A stretch of DNA of 64,000 nt from Triticum aestivum (GCF_018294505.1 NC_057810.1:708734336-708798335); one strand, 5' to 3'. Positions 23,356 to 34,280 are shown, numbered from the stretch's first letter. The notes: generated by a model not told the origin, from the letters alone. Numbers and translations are program-made.

Positions 23356-24150
23356 ATGCCAGGACCCATTGTTCACAATGAAACCACGGCAAACAACCTT
23401 GGAGCTTTTGTGACCGTGCTAGCAAACCTCACCCGTCGTGCCTTTGCATTAGAAGAGCCCCCAGAATATGTTGTGTATCAAGGACCCATGGGCGGTGAGA
23501 GCCTTCAATTCTAGGCCATTGTGCACGTCTACGGTAGAGGTCTATCACTAGAACGCCCCTACAGGTTCACCGGAAGGACAACTTCCTTTGAGCCACAAGC
23601 CATCCAACTAGCTGCTCGAGAGGCTATAGTTCATCTCCGGCACTTGTCACCCAGAGTTAACTGTCACTCGTTCTACTACTACCCCAGCCGTGACGGGTAT
23701 GGTAGGCCACCCCAGGTTGCCAACGAAAATCACGAGACGGACCCTGCATTGTTGCATCTGGTGTGCTATGTAAGTGCACTAGAGGATATGTTCGATCAAA
23801 TCACCCTTGATCTGATCGCAGCTCGTGGAGAACTGATCTGCCGAGCCTCAGCAAGAAGAGAAGATGAGACCGAGGCCGACAACCCAGTCGTGCTGTTCGG
23901 ACAACCGACCGAGACCTTGAGGTCAGCCCCATCCATCAACCAAGGTGCTTTGATGACCCCAGAAGTGCTTTGTCGCCTTTTGGGAACACACTCCAGCGGG
24001 ATTGTGGCCAACAATCCCCGAGATGGTCATCATCACTACCCCGACCCTGCAGTCCCTCCACCCCCTCCAGCTAATACCGATGGTGAAAACCGGGGAGAAA
24101 CGCCGACGTCCACGAGGCAAGCCCGATTAGATATTAACGAGGTAGACTGA
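23356..24150 (+). pseudogene. Gag-like ORF of the LARD, one premature stop
   Basis: The frame starts at ATG 23356 (MPGPIVHNETTANN) and runs to a stop at 24148-24150, 264 codons, with a single in-frame TAG at 23512-23514 (codon 53, after GGESLQF). The part after the stop is a clean 209-codon frame with AREAIVHLRHLSPRVNCHSFYY (parts: AREAIVHLRHL, SFYYYPSRDGYG) and a proline-rich acidic tail. I recall similar hypothetical proteins in wheat retroelements but know of no named domain; there is no zinc knuckle or protease. One point mutation (probably TGG to TAG) would explain the stop. It is the only protein-coding stretch of the element, so a role in particle formation is a guess. Confidence 0.6.
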
Positions 24151-24417
24151 GTCACTCGAGTAGTACCGAGTCTTAGTATGTCCTCGCCTTGTAATTATGT
24201 GATCCTGTATCACCGTGATTAAATGTCATTTGCCTGTGCGCCCCTGTTTTAAATAGTAGCCATGCATAAATACGTTGGTGTATGGTTGCATTTTTAATTC
24301 CGAGCACCAAACCCGACAACGCAAAGTTTGTGCTCTGAGTAAACTTTTTGGTTTCAACTAGCTGGAATTTTTTTGCAAAGACAACTCTTAACAAATCTCG
24401 AGGATGAGATTTTTCTT

Positions 24418-24430
24418 AAAGGGGGTAGTG
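24418..24430 (+). other. LARD polypurine tract
   Basis: The sequence aaagggggtagtg lies directly before the second TGTAACACCCC. Confidence 0.65.
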
Positions 24431-25871
24431 TTGTAACACCCCAATAATTTGACAATGTTTTGTTAATTAAAATTTTGCCAGGAAACTCAAACTTTTATTT
24501 TCTGGATTTCCTTTTTATTTCAGAACCATTCTTTTCTTTATCAATATGGAATTTTTTTTACCCCAAGTGAAAACTTTTTAGTCATTATTGGACTTATTTC
24601 CCATCTCAAATAAACAATTCTTTTATCAGTGGGATTATCTATATAATTATTTTTCCCTGAGCTTTATTTCTCTAAATAAGTTTTTCATAAGTTCTAGGTT
24701 CCATTGCACTGCAACCATCTGATAAATTTATTTAAAATTCCAACCAAAATTTGGGGATGTCATGTGATTTTTTTAAATCACTTTTATTCAAAAATACACT
24801 TCATTCATTGGATATTTTGAGTTCTACACCAAGTTTTCGAATCTGGTCAAATCTCACTTTTGCACTACAACCTAATTAAATATTTCTTTAAAACTCCCAC
24901 CAAATTTATGGGAGGTTAATAGGAGTGTATTATTAAACTTTTTGCAAAAACCTAGTGATGTCCTTTGAAAAAATTGAGTGAATCAACCTCTTTTTCATTC
25001 TGGTCCAGCATGGTGATTTGTACAGCAACCATATTTTAACTTGCCCTTTTTGCTGTGATTCTTTTTCCTACTTATAGCACATCCTACAAAACCCTTAAGT
25101 CCTGGAGAGTGGACCCATTTGAGGATTTTAAGTACTTGCAATCATGCATTTTTCTTTCTGCCCAAAACTGGAGATTTGCAAAACTTGCACTAACAAGTTT
25201 CTTCTTTTCACAAACTAACTTTGCCAACCTCTCATTCATGCAAAGAGACCCCAACCTGGAGATTCTGGCCACCCCAAGAAATGCCTAAGTGCCCTTGGCA
25301 TTTTGTCAAACACCTTATGGGCATGATCAGTTTTGACATCGTTTCTGGTTTGTGCAGTGGACCTGCTTCCTTTGCCTAACCACCTTGTCCACTAAGCCCC
25401 TAGCTACTCCTAACCTTGATCTGCTAATTGCCAACCTCACCCAAGCCCTGTAGCATGCTTTGACATTTCGTCGAGCAGCTAGCGTGCGTGCTCTGGGCGC
25501 GCCCAGAGCACACGTTTTGCACGCACGTGCACCGAGCTGCCGCGTCTCGCCCCGCACCCGTTCTGGCCCTTGGCCAACCGCAGCCAGCACGCCACGTCTC
25601 CTCCTGCAGAGCAAAGCCACCCCGACCACCCCTGGCACCCCACAGCGCCACAGTCAGGTCGGCCGTGGCGGCTAGCTGACGGCCGCATGCAGGCCCCGGC
25701 CGTGTCGGTGCCGCCCGAGCCACCCCAGCACGCCAGCTGCCCTCAGGTACAGCACGAGCTTATCCGCAAGTTGTCCTCTAGCTCACGTCGCCGCCACGTC
25801 GCCCTGCAGCACAGAATGGCGGTTCACCGCCGTCCTTATCGCCGGCCGCCTCGAGACCGACCTCCACCGCC

Positions 25872-25879
25872 TATATAAG
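25872..25879 (+). promoter_or_regulatory. Probable TATA box of the LARD 3' LTR
   Basis: TATATAAG in the same context as 20328-20335. Confidence 0.5.
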
Positions 25880-27760
25880 GGCCCCGAAGCTCAACCCATT
25901 CCTCAAGTAACCTCAATCTATCCCCCTAGAGCTACGATGGCCAGCAGTCGAGGAGAGGAAGGTCGTCTTCCCTGACTCCGGCCGGTTCGGCCGCCGCCAA
26001 GTCCCGGCCGATTTTGTCGCAACCAGAGCCCTCCCTGTCCAACCAGCACCACCACCCGACTCCCCATGGCCTTGCGGAGCCGCCCGAGCCCTCAGCTGCG
26101 ACGGGGAACCACCGTAGAGCAAGACCCCAAACCACCCGAAGCCTCCTCCGCCGCGGAACTCGCCGCCGGCGACTCCTTCCACCCCTGACGACCCAACGAC
26201 CACCGGGAGGACCGCCCCGGTCTGGCGAATCCATCCCTGCCCTCCAGAGCCCGCGAGGAGCCGCCGCTCGTCGCCATTGATCGCCGGAGTCCCCGCCTCT
26301 CTACAGCTAGAGGAGGAAGGCGGCGGGGGAGACGGGTCAAACCTGACCAGTGGGCCCCCTGGACCCACTGTCAGTGACCCCGCTCCGGTCCACGTGGGTT
26401 AAGTGAAGACGTAAATCTCGAAGTACGTCTTCGACGTGTACCGGTTCGAAAAAAATTTCTTTTCCTTTTTCTATTTTATTTAAAATCAGAATTTGACTAA
26501 ACTTTGACTGGCTATATCTCTGTAAATAAAACTCCAAATGAGGTTATTCTTTTTCCTACCTCTCTCAAATTTAGTCTAGTTTATTTTAAGATTTATTTGA
26601 AAAAAATTCAGACAACTTTTTTGCACTATTTTGAAACTATGTGTTAATTTGAATAATTTCAAAAATAGGTTTTGAAGAAGAAGGCAATTTTCAAATAGGC
26701 ACCCCACTTGCATACCCTTGAAGGCAAGCATTCTGGACCCTGGCATAATATTTTTGTGTGTTGGTTGACATGATTATAACACCGTCTTAATCCGGAGAAC
26801 TCGTTATTTTAAGTAGTGACGCGATCATTTGCATGAATGCATTTTGGTGATTTCCTTGCTGTTGGAAATGGATATACTTGGGATGGTAATCGTCCTCATA
26901 TACCTTGCATGCATGCCGGAAAAGAATCCGGGAAAGCCTCTGCCTTGGGTAGGCGTGAGCTTGTCGCCGGTCTTCGTCGGGACGGTTATGTCCGGTATGG
27001 CATAGTAAGATATAATGAGTGGTGATTCTCTTGGTTGAAATATTTTTGTTACACATATCATGCAGGGAATTTATAATCCTCCTAAGTCGACCGTAGATCG
27101 AGTCTTGTTCCAGTAACCCCCATACTTGTTTCGTACTACCACTTGCCCTGCCGCAGGTAGGGTGCGGTTCAGTAAGTTGTCAACCCCTTTCTTGGCACAC
27201 ACCGTATAGAGAGGCCATGGTGGAAGATATCGACTGCAGCCGGTAGGCAGGCCACCTGGTCCGGGGGCATGGGTGTTTTCCGGTAGGGACCAAGAGGGGG
27301 GCACCCCTTAGAGCGCGCGTCATAAATTTGATCCCATGCTACGCGAGGTTGTAGCCTCCCCACTTAGAGTTTTACTTGACAGGTGTCGTGGGTGATTCCA
27401 GACACCGGTAAGTTAAGCTGGTGTGTGCAAGTCAGGTATGTTTTCAATTAAAAGACCGTAGACGGAATTAGTCCTGATGGACTAAAGGTATCCGTTGCTC
27501 GTGGGTAAAGAGTACACCCTCTGCAGAGATAATACCTATTCGAATAACCGTGTCCATTGTTAAGGACTACAGTCTGGGTCGGGTCAAGTGTCGGTCTTAG
27601 TGTCGGTCTTCGGAGGAGAAACTACTAAATCAGAACATTGATTATGACCGATGACATATGATGATTATGATTATTATTATTGTGGGCTAACTATTCTCAT
27701 TAATTGATTTATTGAGTATCCCTGGGACGGTTCTACCTCCTGGATATTCATTGTGATTAT

Positions 27761-28041
27761 TTATAAGCCCTTTATGTGGTGTCGCTCAGACGCCCGACTG
27801 TGGCATTCTTGTTGTTTATCTTATAAGCCCTTTATGTGGTGTCGCTCAGACGCCCGACTGTGGCATTCTTGTTGTTTACCTTATAAGCCCTTTTATGTGG
27901 TGTCGCTCAGATGCCCGACTGTGGAATGCTTATTGTTTACATTATAAGCCCTTTATGTGGTGTCGCTCAGACGCCCGACTGAGGCATGCTCGTTATTTAC
28001 TATCCTCTCGAGGTGTCGCTTCAGACACCCGATCGGTGCAT
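27761..28041 (+). repeat. 60-bp minisatellite in the LARD 3' LTR
   Basis: Same copy number and phase as 22217-22497, so the array existed in the mother element before insertion. Confidence 0.88.
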
Positions 28042-28578
28042 TTTATTATTACCCTTTTATTGCATACTTATATTGTATATAAATAACCTGCTTGCATGCA
28101 TCGGGGATATTATTTTTATGACTTACGTTGTGAGCATAAAATATTTTAGAGCATGATTATCGGTTGTTATATTATACCTGTGTTCATAATGTTTGCGAGT
28201 ACATTCAAAGTACTCACTGGCTTGTCCCTGGCTATTGTCTTGGCCAGATTTCTTGCTTGGAGAGGAGCGTTGCGATGACGGCCCCGGAACCTAAGCAATG
28301 GTGATAGCAGCCTCGCGAAGATAGGAGTTAACCTGGTCAGTTGTTCCTGTGGGAAATGGAGTCCCATAACGCTGATGATCCACAAACCGCTTCCGCCATC
28401 AACCACTAGAAACCATTTGTTGTACTCATAGGCCAGAATGGTCTTGTACTGCATAATTTGTATTTTGCTTGGAATTTCTGTATCAAGTTGGTGCCTCATC
28501 AGCTAACAGTAATCCTGGGGCTGGTGAGCACAAGGGCCATTTTCTAGGAAATCAATACCTGGAAAACCGGTCTTGACA

Positions 28579-28583
28579 ATCAA
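28579..28583. repeat. LARD target site duplication, right (ATCAA)
   Basis: Partner of 18882-18886, one mismatch. Confidence 0.75.
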
Positions 28584-29254
28584 GAGGGCACACAATCTTC
28601 TTGGCCTCATCCACACTATTAGGACATAGATTCCCCACGGGAAGAACATCCTTTAGGTACTTGAGATGCTCATCGAGGCTAGTGTCGGTCCATTTGTTTT
28701 TAGCCTTCGTCTTCAGGAGTTGGAGCGTGAAACTCAAGCGGGTCGCCTCAGGATTGCAACCATCATACAATGGAGTGTTTGAGTCTACCATGAGTTACTG
28801 CAGCTTAGCTCTCTCAGTACTCGTCTCCTTGCGAAGCAGTGCTTGAACATGAGGGTCCCGCACGATTGAACTTAGTACCGACGAACTCTGCTGCGTGGAG
28901 TCCACGTTCTCTCCGCCGCCATGTCCGGCCCCTTCTCCTCCGCCATGTCCGGCCCCTTCTCCGCCGCCATGTCCGGCCTCTTCACCGCCGCCATTATCGA
29001 TCATCTCTTCGTCTTGCCCCGTGTCGTCATTGCCTGCCCTGTCAGCCTCCTCAACATCATCATCCTCATCTTTAGCCATCCATGAAACTAGTCATGAGCA
29101 GGTGCGCTTCGACACGACCTTCGTCATAGGGGTCAAGCCAAACTATTCCTTTGCATCTTCGACACAGACATAAAACCTCTGTCAGGTTATTTTCTTTTAT
29201 GTCCTGCACCACCGTCCGCAACCACCTGTCCACCACCATTCCACTAACCATCAT
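28584..29254 (-). pseudogene. CACTA TNP2 transposase, 5' part
   Basis: Read on the minus strand from a possible start at 29254, just after a splice acceptor (accgtgcag): VLCLCRRCKGIVWLDPYDE and EAHLLMTSFMDG, the usual N-terminal zinc-type and HL-x-x-x-F-M-x-G stretch of TNP2. An acidic region with Gly/His repeats follows (28795-29079, AGHGGGEG three times), then after an in-frame TAA (28792-28794) MVDSNTPLYDGC, LQLLKTKAKNKWTD and NSVDEAKKIVCPLD, where the LARD interrupts. The next residues of the family, a CxxD-Y/H region, are at 18881 on the other side of the LARD. A frameshift lies at the FMDG/MAKDEDD junction near 29075. Confidence 0.85.
28900..28995 (-). repeat. Short tandem repeat encoding AGHGGGEG in TNP2
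   Basis: Three near-identical units of 30 bp (gccatgtccggccccttctc). It is comparable in position and character to the GEGTGREDTG repeat of the second CACTA gene. Confidence 0.7.
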
Positions 29255-29924
29255 GAACGCCTGCACGGTAATAATAAACAAATTGATTATAAAAATGCGT
29301 GCATGCATCAAAGTCATACAAAAATTCGGCATGACCTTCCATAAAAATAGGACATATAGATCTAGAGAGTTTTCTCGGAAATCATTGAAACGCAAATAAA
29401 TCGACATTTCGGCAAAACATAGGCAACTCACAAGCATAATCGGCGTCAAATCATGCCACACACACAATTTCCATCATATCGCACACACATACACATATTT
29501 CCATTCTTGCAAAAGCATGAATTTTTAATCACACCTATCTCGAGATCGAGCACACTGTGGAGATGATGATGTAGTAGGGAGATCAAAAGTGGACAAAGCT
29601 CTTCTTGTGAAAGCTAGATCTAGTTAGGGGGAACATAGTCACTTCACTAAATGCTACATCTACTTAGCTAGCTAATTTTGGAGGAGACAACTTCAACTAG
29701 TGGAGGGGGAAGGAAAAAGAGAAAGGAGATGCATTAATGGAGGCGGTGTAGTTAGCTACGAGTAATAAAGAGAGAGAAAGGTAGGTAGAAGAGGGAGAGT
29801 AATGGGGGGAGAAGTATTGAGGAAGAAGCAAAGTGCGGGGGAGAGGAGGTGGGAGGTAGGGGAAAGTGAGGAAGAGAGGAGATGGGGGATGGGGAGGGGG
29901 GAGGGAAAAGGTGGTATTATGCTG
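29255..29924 (-). other. CACTA leader upstream of TNP2
   Basis: No gene. The part 29320-29420 resembles 14820-14946. The stretch 29700-29900 is purine-rich (gggggagaggaggtggg). Confidence 0.45.
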
Positions 29925-30276
29925 CGTCTTAGCAATAGCGAGGGTGGTAAAGCGCGCTACTGCTAAGAACATAGCAGCAGCGCGCACTACAGCTAAGCGG
30001 GGCCCGCCATGTGGCCAGTTTCAAAATTAGCAGTAATGACAAGGAAAAAAAGCGCGCTACTGCTATTACTTTAGCAGTAGTGCGGGTCGCAGAAGCGCGC
30101 TGCTGCTAAAGCTAAGTTGGTCGGTACTTTCGGTCGCTTTTAGTAGCAGCGCGGTTCCGCTAGGCCGTGCTACTGCTAACTGAGTAGCAGTAGCGCTTGT
30201 TTTGATCCTGCGCTACTGAAAGTTAGCAGTACCGCCTCTTTTTGTAACACGTTGCTGCTAAGATTCTGAGTATAAT
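29925..30276. repeat. CACTA right subterminal repeats
   Basis: More than ten copies of gcgctactgctaa / tagcagtagcgc variants in both orientations, mirroring 9992-10230. Confidence 0.8.
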
Positions 30277-30292
30277 GTTTTCCCTAGTAGTG
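30277..30292. repeat. CACTA right terminal inverted repeat
   Basis: The sequence gttttccctagtagtg is the inverted partner of cactaccagggaaaag at 9977-9992, followed by the CCT duplication at 30293-30295. Confidence 0.88.
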
Positions 30293-30295
30293 CCT

Positions 30296-30914
30296 TACGC
30301 AAAACTTGAAAACTTCACAACACAAAACTCAACAGAAAATCTTGTAAGCTCCATTGTATAAGAAAATAAATCACCACTTTTGGTACTGTTGTCAAACTCA
30401 TTCTTTATTTATATTGGTTTAATATCTATTGTATTCCAACTTCTCCATGGTTCATACCCCCTGATACTAGCCATAGATGCATCATAATAGCAAACAACAC
30501 GTGAAAAACAGAATCAGTCAAAAACAGAACAACCTATAGTAATCTAGAAAGTTCGCATACTTCTGTAACTCCAAACTCCTCAAAAGTTAGGACGACCTAA
30601 GCAATTTTTATATCAATCTACTATAAAAAATTCAGAATTTTTCGACGCTCCTGTGATTTAAAAAAATTCTGGGACTGAGCACAAAAGTTTCTGTTTTTCC
30701 AGCAAGATCAAATCAACTATTACCATAAGCTATCCCAAAGGTTTTACTTGGCACAAACACTACTTAAAACACAAAACCACATCTAACCAGAGGCTAGATG
30801 AATTATTCAAAGCAAAACAGAACCTAAAAGGTAAAAACATAAAATAAAATTGGGTTGCCTCCCAGCAAGCGCTATTGTATAACGCCCTTAGCTAGGCATA
30901 GAACATGAATAGAT
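30296..30914 (-). other. Non-coding internal region of element A, 5' side
   Basis: Sits between the CACTA insertion and the gag-like gene. AT-rich, no domain seen. The stretch gggttgcctcccagcaagcg near 30850 is one I associate with this group of Triticeae gypsy elements. Confidence 0.5.
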
Positions 30915-31717
30915 CTAGATGTAATCGTCTTTGGCATGCAATTCTTCAATTACGTACTTATAATTTTTAGGAGATTCTTTGGTTTTATTAATGACCAAAC
31001 TCCAAGGCAAGAAATCAAGAAATTCATTCATGACAATAGGTTCCTTAAAAATATCGAGAAAATTGGGGTGAATACTTATCGCTTTGAGATCTTCATTGTC
31101 TTTACTAGAAGATTCACCCTTATTTTTAGGAACATAAGTAAACTTGGCAATCTTAGTAGGAGGAGTAGTTTTAACGGAAGAAAAAGCGGAACCTAAGTTG
31201 GTAATAATATCTTCTGTTTGCCAATTCTAGTAGAATCTTGATCTATCTTTTCATTAACTATAGGTTCCTTTTCCCTAAGATTCTTTAAGGTAACTCCCAC
31301 TTTAGATCCGTATTGAGTAAACTGATTATAAATCTTTTTATCCAAATTTTCAATCAACTCAACAGTAGCAATTTTGTTCTCAATAATATCAAGTCTTTGC
31401 ATCACATGCTCCGAAGTTAAAGCAGTACCGTTAACCAAAAGTGGTGGGGGACCTAGCAAATCTATCATAACATTATAAGAATCAAGTATGGCTCCCAAAG
31501 AAATTTCCTCGGTAATGGTATCTAGAACATATCTATTCCAAGGAGTAATGCCTACATAAAAATCGCGAGGAAGAACAACAGTAGAATGCTTTCGAGTAGA
31601 TCTATTTTGAGCATTGCAAATTCTATACCAAACATCTTTTAAAATTTCTCCTTCCCTTTGTTTGAAATTGAGGACTTCATTATCAGGAGTGCTCACGATA
31701 ATGGGAGGACTAGCCAT
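30915..31717 (-). pseudogene. Gag-like gene of element A, one frameshift
   Basis: Start chosen at 31717 (MASPPIIVSTPDNEV), the second ATG of the frame, because sequence upstream of it looks like leader. Open to about 31208 (ending IDQDSTRIGKQK), where a one-base loss shifts the frame; reading on in the next frame gives SVKTTPPTKIAKFTYVPKNK and YKYVIEELHAKDDYI to a stop at 30915-30917. The stretch VWYRICNAQNRS and GITPWNRYVLDT resembles the gag-type protein of Athila-like Triticeae elements. It would make the capsid. No protease or pol follows, so the element would depend on a relative. Confidence 0.7.
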
Positions 31718-31922
31718 GAGAGCTAACCGGGCATTTAAACACATGAGCACACAAAAAGCAAACAAAGAAGACGAAGGGAAGAGGGGTGAAGAAAATGCAA
31801 ATCTTTTCAAAAATAATTTTAGAAGTGGGGGAGAGGAAAACGAGAGGCGAGTGGCAAATAATGCAATGCGAGGGATGAGAGTTTATGATGGGTACTTGGG
31901 ATGTCTCAGCTTGGCGTAGATC

Positions 31923-31940
31923 TCCCCGGCATCGACGCCA
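31923..31940 (-). other. Primer binding site of element A (tRNA-Asp type)
   Basis: On the minus strand TGGCGTCGATGCCGGGGA, two differences from the complement of the tRNA-Asp 3' end, preceded by gaatttc. Confidence 0.65.
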
Positions 31941-31951
31941 GAAATTCTTCC

Positions 31952-33542
31952 TACTAACTCTTGAGCTTGCGTTGGTTTTTCCCTTGAAGAGGAAAGGGTG
32001 ATTCAGCAAAGTAGAGTAAGTATTTCCCTCAGCTTTTGAGAACCAAGGTATCAATCCAGTAGGAGACAACGCGCAAGCCACCGAATACCTGCACAAACAA
32101 ATACGAACTTGTACCCAACACGACAAAGGGGTTGTCAATACCTTCACAGTTATTTCCAAAGTGAGATCTGATAGAGATGGATAAACGGTAAAGTAATATT
32201 TTTGGTATTTTTGGTTTATGGAACGAAAAGTAAAAGATTGCAAAGAAAGTAAATAGGAAACTAAAATTGTAGATCGGAAACTTATATGATGGAAAATAGA
32301 CTCGGGGGCCATAGGTTTCGCTAGAGGCTTCTCTCAAGATAGAAATTATTAAGGTGGGTGAACAAATTACTGCCGAGCAATTGATAGAAAAGTGCAAAGT
32401 TATGACGATATCTAAGGCAATGATCATGAATATAGGCATGACGTCCGTATCAAGTAGACCGACTCCTTCCTGCATCTACTACCGTTACTCCACACATCGA
32501 CCGATTCCTGCCTGCATCTAGAGTATTAAGTTCATAAGAACAGAGTAACGCATTAAGTAAGATGACATGATGTAGAGGGATAAACTCAAGCAATATGATG
32601 AAAACCAAATCTTGTTATCCTCGATGGCAACAATACAGTGCGTGTCGGTTCCCCTTCTGTCACTAGGATCGAGCATGGCAAGATTGAACCCAAAGCAAAG
32701 TACTTCTCCCATTGCAAGAAAAACCAATCTAGTTGGCCAAACCAAATCGATAGTTTGAAGAGACTTGCAAAGATATCAAATCATCCACATAAGAATTCAG
32801 AGTAGATTCAAATAATATTCATAGATAAGATGATCATAAATCCACAATTCGTCGGATCTCGGCAACACACCGCAAAAAAGTATTACATTGAATAGATCTC
32901 CAAGAACATCGAGGAGAACTTGGTATTGAGAATCAAAGAGAGAGAAGAAACCATCTAGCTACTAGCTATGGACTCGTAGATCTGTGGTAAACTACTCACG
33001 CTTCATCGGAGAGGCAATGGTGTTGATGTAGAAACCCTCCGTGATCGAATCCCCCTCCGGCAGGACACCGGAAAAGGCCCCTAGATGGGATCTCACGGTA
33101 CAGAAGGTTGCGGCAGTGGAAAAGTGGTTTGATGGCTCCCTGGAAGGTTTTGGGATATTTGAGAATATATAGGCGGAAGAAATAGGTCAATGGAGTCACG
33201 AGGGGCCCACAAGGGTGGGGGGACCGCCCTACCCCCCTGGGCGCGCCTCCCGACCTTGTGTCCGCCTCGTGACTTTCCTGACGTGCACTCCAAGCCCTCT
33301 GGATGTCTTCTGGTCCAAGAAAAATCACCGCGAAACTTTCATTCCATTTGAACTCCGTTTGGTATTCCTTTTTTGCGGAACTCTAAAACAAGGAAAAAAC
33401 AGGAACGGATACTCGGTTCTAGGTTAATAGGTTAGTCCCAAAAATCATATAGAATAGCATATTAATGCATATGAAACATCCAAAACAGATAATATGATAG
33501 CATGGAACAATCAAAAATTATATATACGTTGGAGAAGTATCA
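31952..33542 (-). repeat. 5' LTR of element A
   Basis: About 1.59 kb. It starts TGATACTTCTCC at 33542 on the minus strand and ends GTTAGTA near 31952. The inner end is placed by comparison with the primer binding site, so it may be off by a few bases. Matches 6793-7831 in its outer two thirds. Confidence 0.8.
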
Positions 33543-34110
33543 ACCCCCCCCCCCCACGTAAGGAGAGTGACGATCCGATGCCATTGAGTCCATCGACCAT
33601 CATTCCCGACGTCGCTTGGTTCTCCACTATGGGGGATGCCCCCACGTGCTCTGACTCCATGATCACTGGTTTCACCGACTACACCTTGGAGTAGTCCACC
33701 TAGATAGTTTAACTTGGATGGCCACTTGTGATGCTTTTGGGTAAATGCGTGATGAATGCTTACGAGGATTATGTATGATGTGTTATTTTAACTTGCATTC
33801 CTTCTTCAAATCTTTTTGTCTTTCTTTGTAGACGAAGAGGTATGCGGTGTACAAAGGTAGGTGTCCAGGACTCTATTTTTCAAGTAAAATTTGGTGGAAG
33901 GATGAGATCGAGTAAAAATCGTTGGGAGGGTGGGATCAAGGGGGTCGGTGGAAGGAGGGATTGATGGGAGTACTAACAGAACGACGCACGGACTCTCTTT
34001 GTAGGAGTAGAGATGCGGAGCACAAAATAATAGGTTGATCATAGAATAAATGAAACCAAAAAATAAAAGAAAATGAAAAACAAAACATAGAAAAAACCAA
34101 TGCTGGGGAT
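33543..34110. other. Unassigned stretch beside element A
   Basis: Begins with a run of 14 C (33543-33556 area). No domain or repeat was recognised in any frame; a plus-strand frame ending at 33694 (MITGFTDYTLE) is short and unsupported. Confidence 0.35.
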
Positions 34111-34114
34111 ATCG

Positions 34115-34280
34115 CTTATCGGGAATTTATCGATCGACTCATGATAAGGGGTAAATCGGCCAGTTTATCGGCATATCGGCCGATTTATCACCATATCGGC
34201 GGATTTATCGGCCGGTTTATCTTATCAGTCAGACAATGATAAGCGATAAATCGGCCGATTTATCGAAATATCGGAAGATA
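34115..34280. repeat. Cluster of palindromic TTTATCGGCCGATAAA-type repeats
   Basis: The core atcggccgatttatc and variants occur about eight times within 165 bp on both strands, separated by short spacers such as catatcggc. Confidence 0.8.

Larger units (their letters stand above)
18887..28578 (+). mobile_element. LARD-like LTR retroelement with 4,147-bp LTRs
   Basis: Two direct repeats of equal length (18887-23033 and 24432-28578) both start TGTAACACCCC and end GTCTTGACA. The internal region is only 1,398 bp: a primer binding site with TATCAGAGCC just after the first LTR, one gag-like ORF with an internal stop, and a purine tract (aaagggggtagtg) before the second LTR. No protease, reverse transcriptase or integrase is present. 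LTRs longer than 4 kb with tiny internal regions fit the large retrotransposon derivative (LARD) class, such as barley Sukkula, though I cannot say it is that family. By eye the first 290 bp of the LTRs differ at about ten sites, so insertion is not very recent. Confidence 0.88.
24432..28578 (+). repeat. LARD 3' LTR
   Basis: Same length (4,147 bp), ends, TATA box and minisatellite as the 5' LTR. The end GTCTTGACA abuts the target duplication ATCAA at 28579. Confidence 0.88.
9977..30292 (-). mobile_element. CACTA (En/Spm) DNA transposon, 20.3 kb, split by a LARD element
   Basis: The left end is CACTACCAGGGAAAA and the right end, reverse-complemented, is CACTACTAGGGAAAA, one mismatch apart, flanked by CCT on both sides. 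Dense subterminal repeats built on TAGCAGTAGCGC in both orientations fill 9992-10230 and 29925-30275. Genes are on the minus strand: TNP2 transposase (29254 to 28584, then 18881 to 16054), a second transposon gene (14685 to about 10990) and a small hybrid-binding-domain ORF (10741 to 10586). Without the 9.7-kb retroelement (18887-28578) the CACTA is about 10.6 kb, a normal size for an autonomous plant CACTA. The genes carry frameshifts, so it is now probably defective. Confidence 0.92.
6793..33542 (-). mobile_element. Athila-type gypsy retrotransposon A (Sabrina/Derami-like), pol-less, heavily nested
   Basis: Minus-strand element with 5' LTR 31952-33542, primer binding site 31923-31940, gag-like gene 30915-31717, non-coding internal DNA 30296-30914 and 7832-9973, and a truncated 3' LTR 6793-7831. 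Both LTR copies start TGATAC/TGCTACnTCTCC on the minus strand and can be aligned base by base. Internal DNA without the CACTA insertion is only about 4.1 kb and contains no protease, reverse transcriptase or integrase, so it looks non-autonomous. A CACTA element (9977-30292) splits the internal region and a Copia element (1-6792) splits the 3' LTR. Family names are from memory. Confidence 0.8.
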
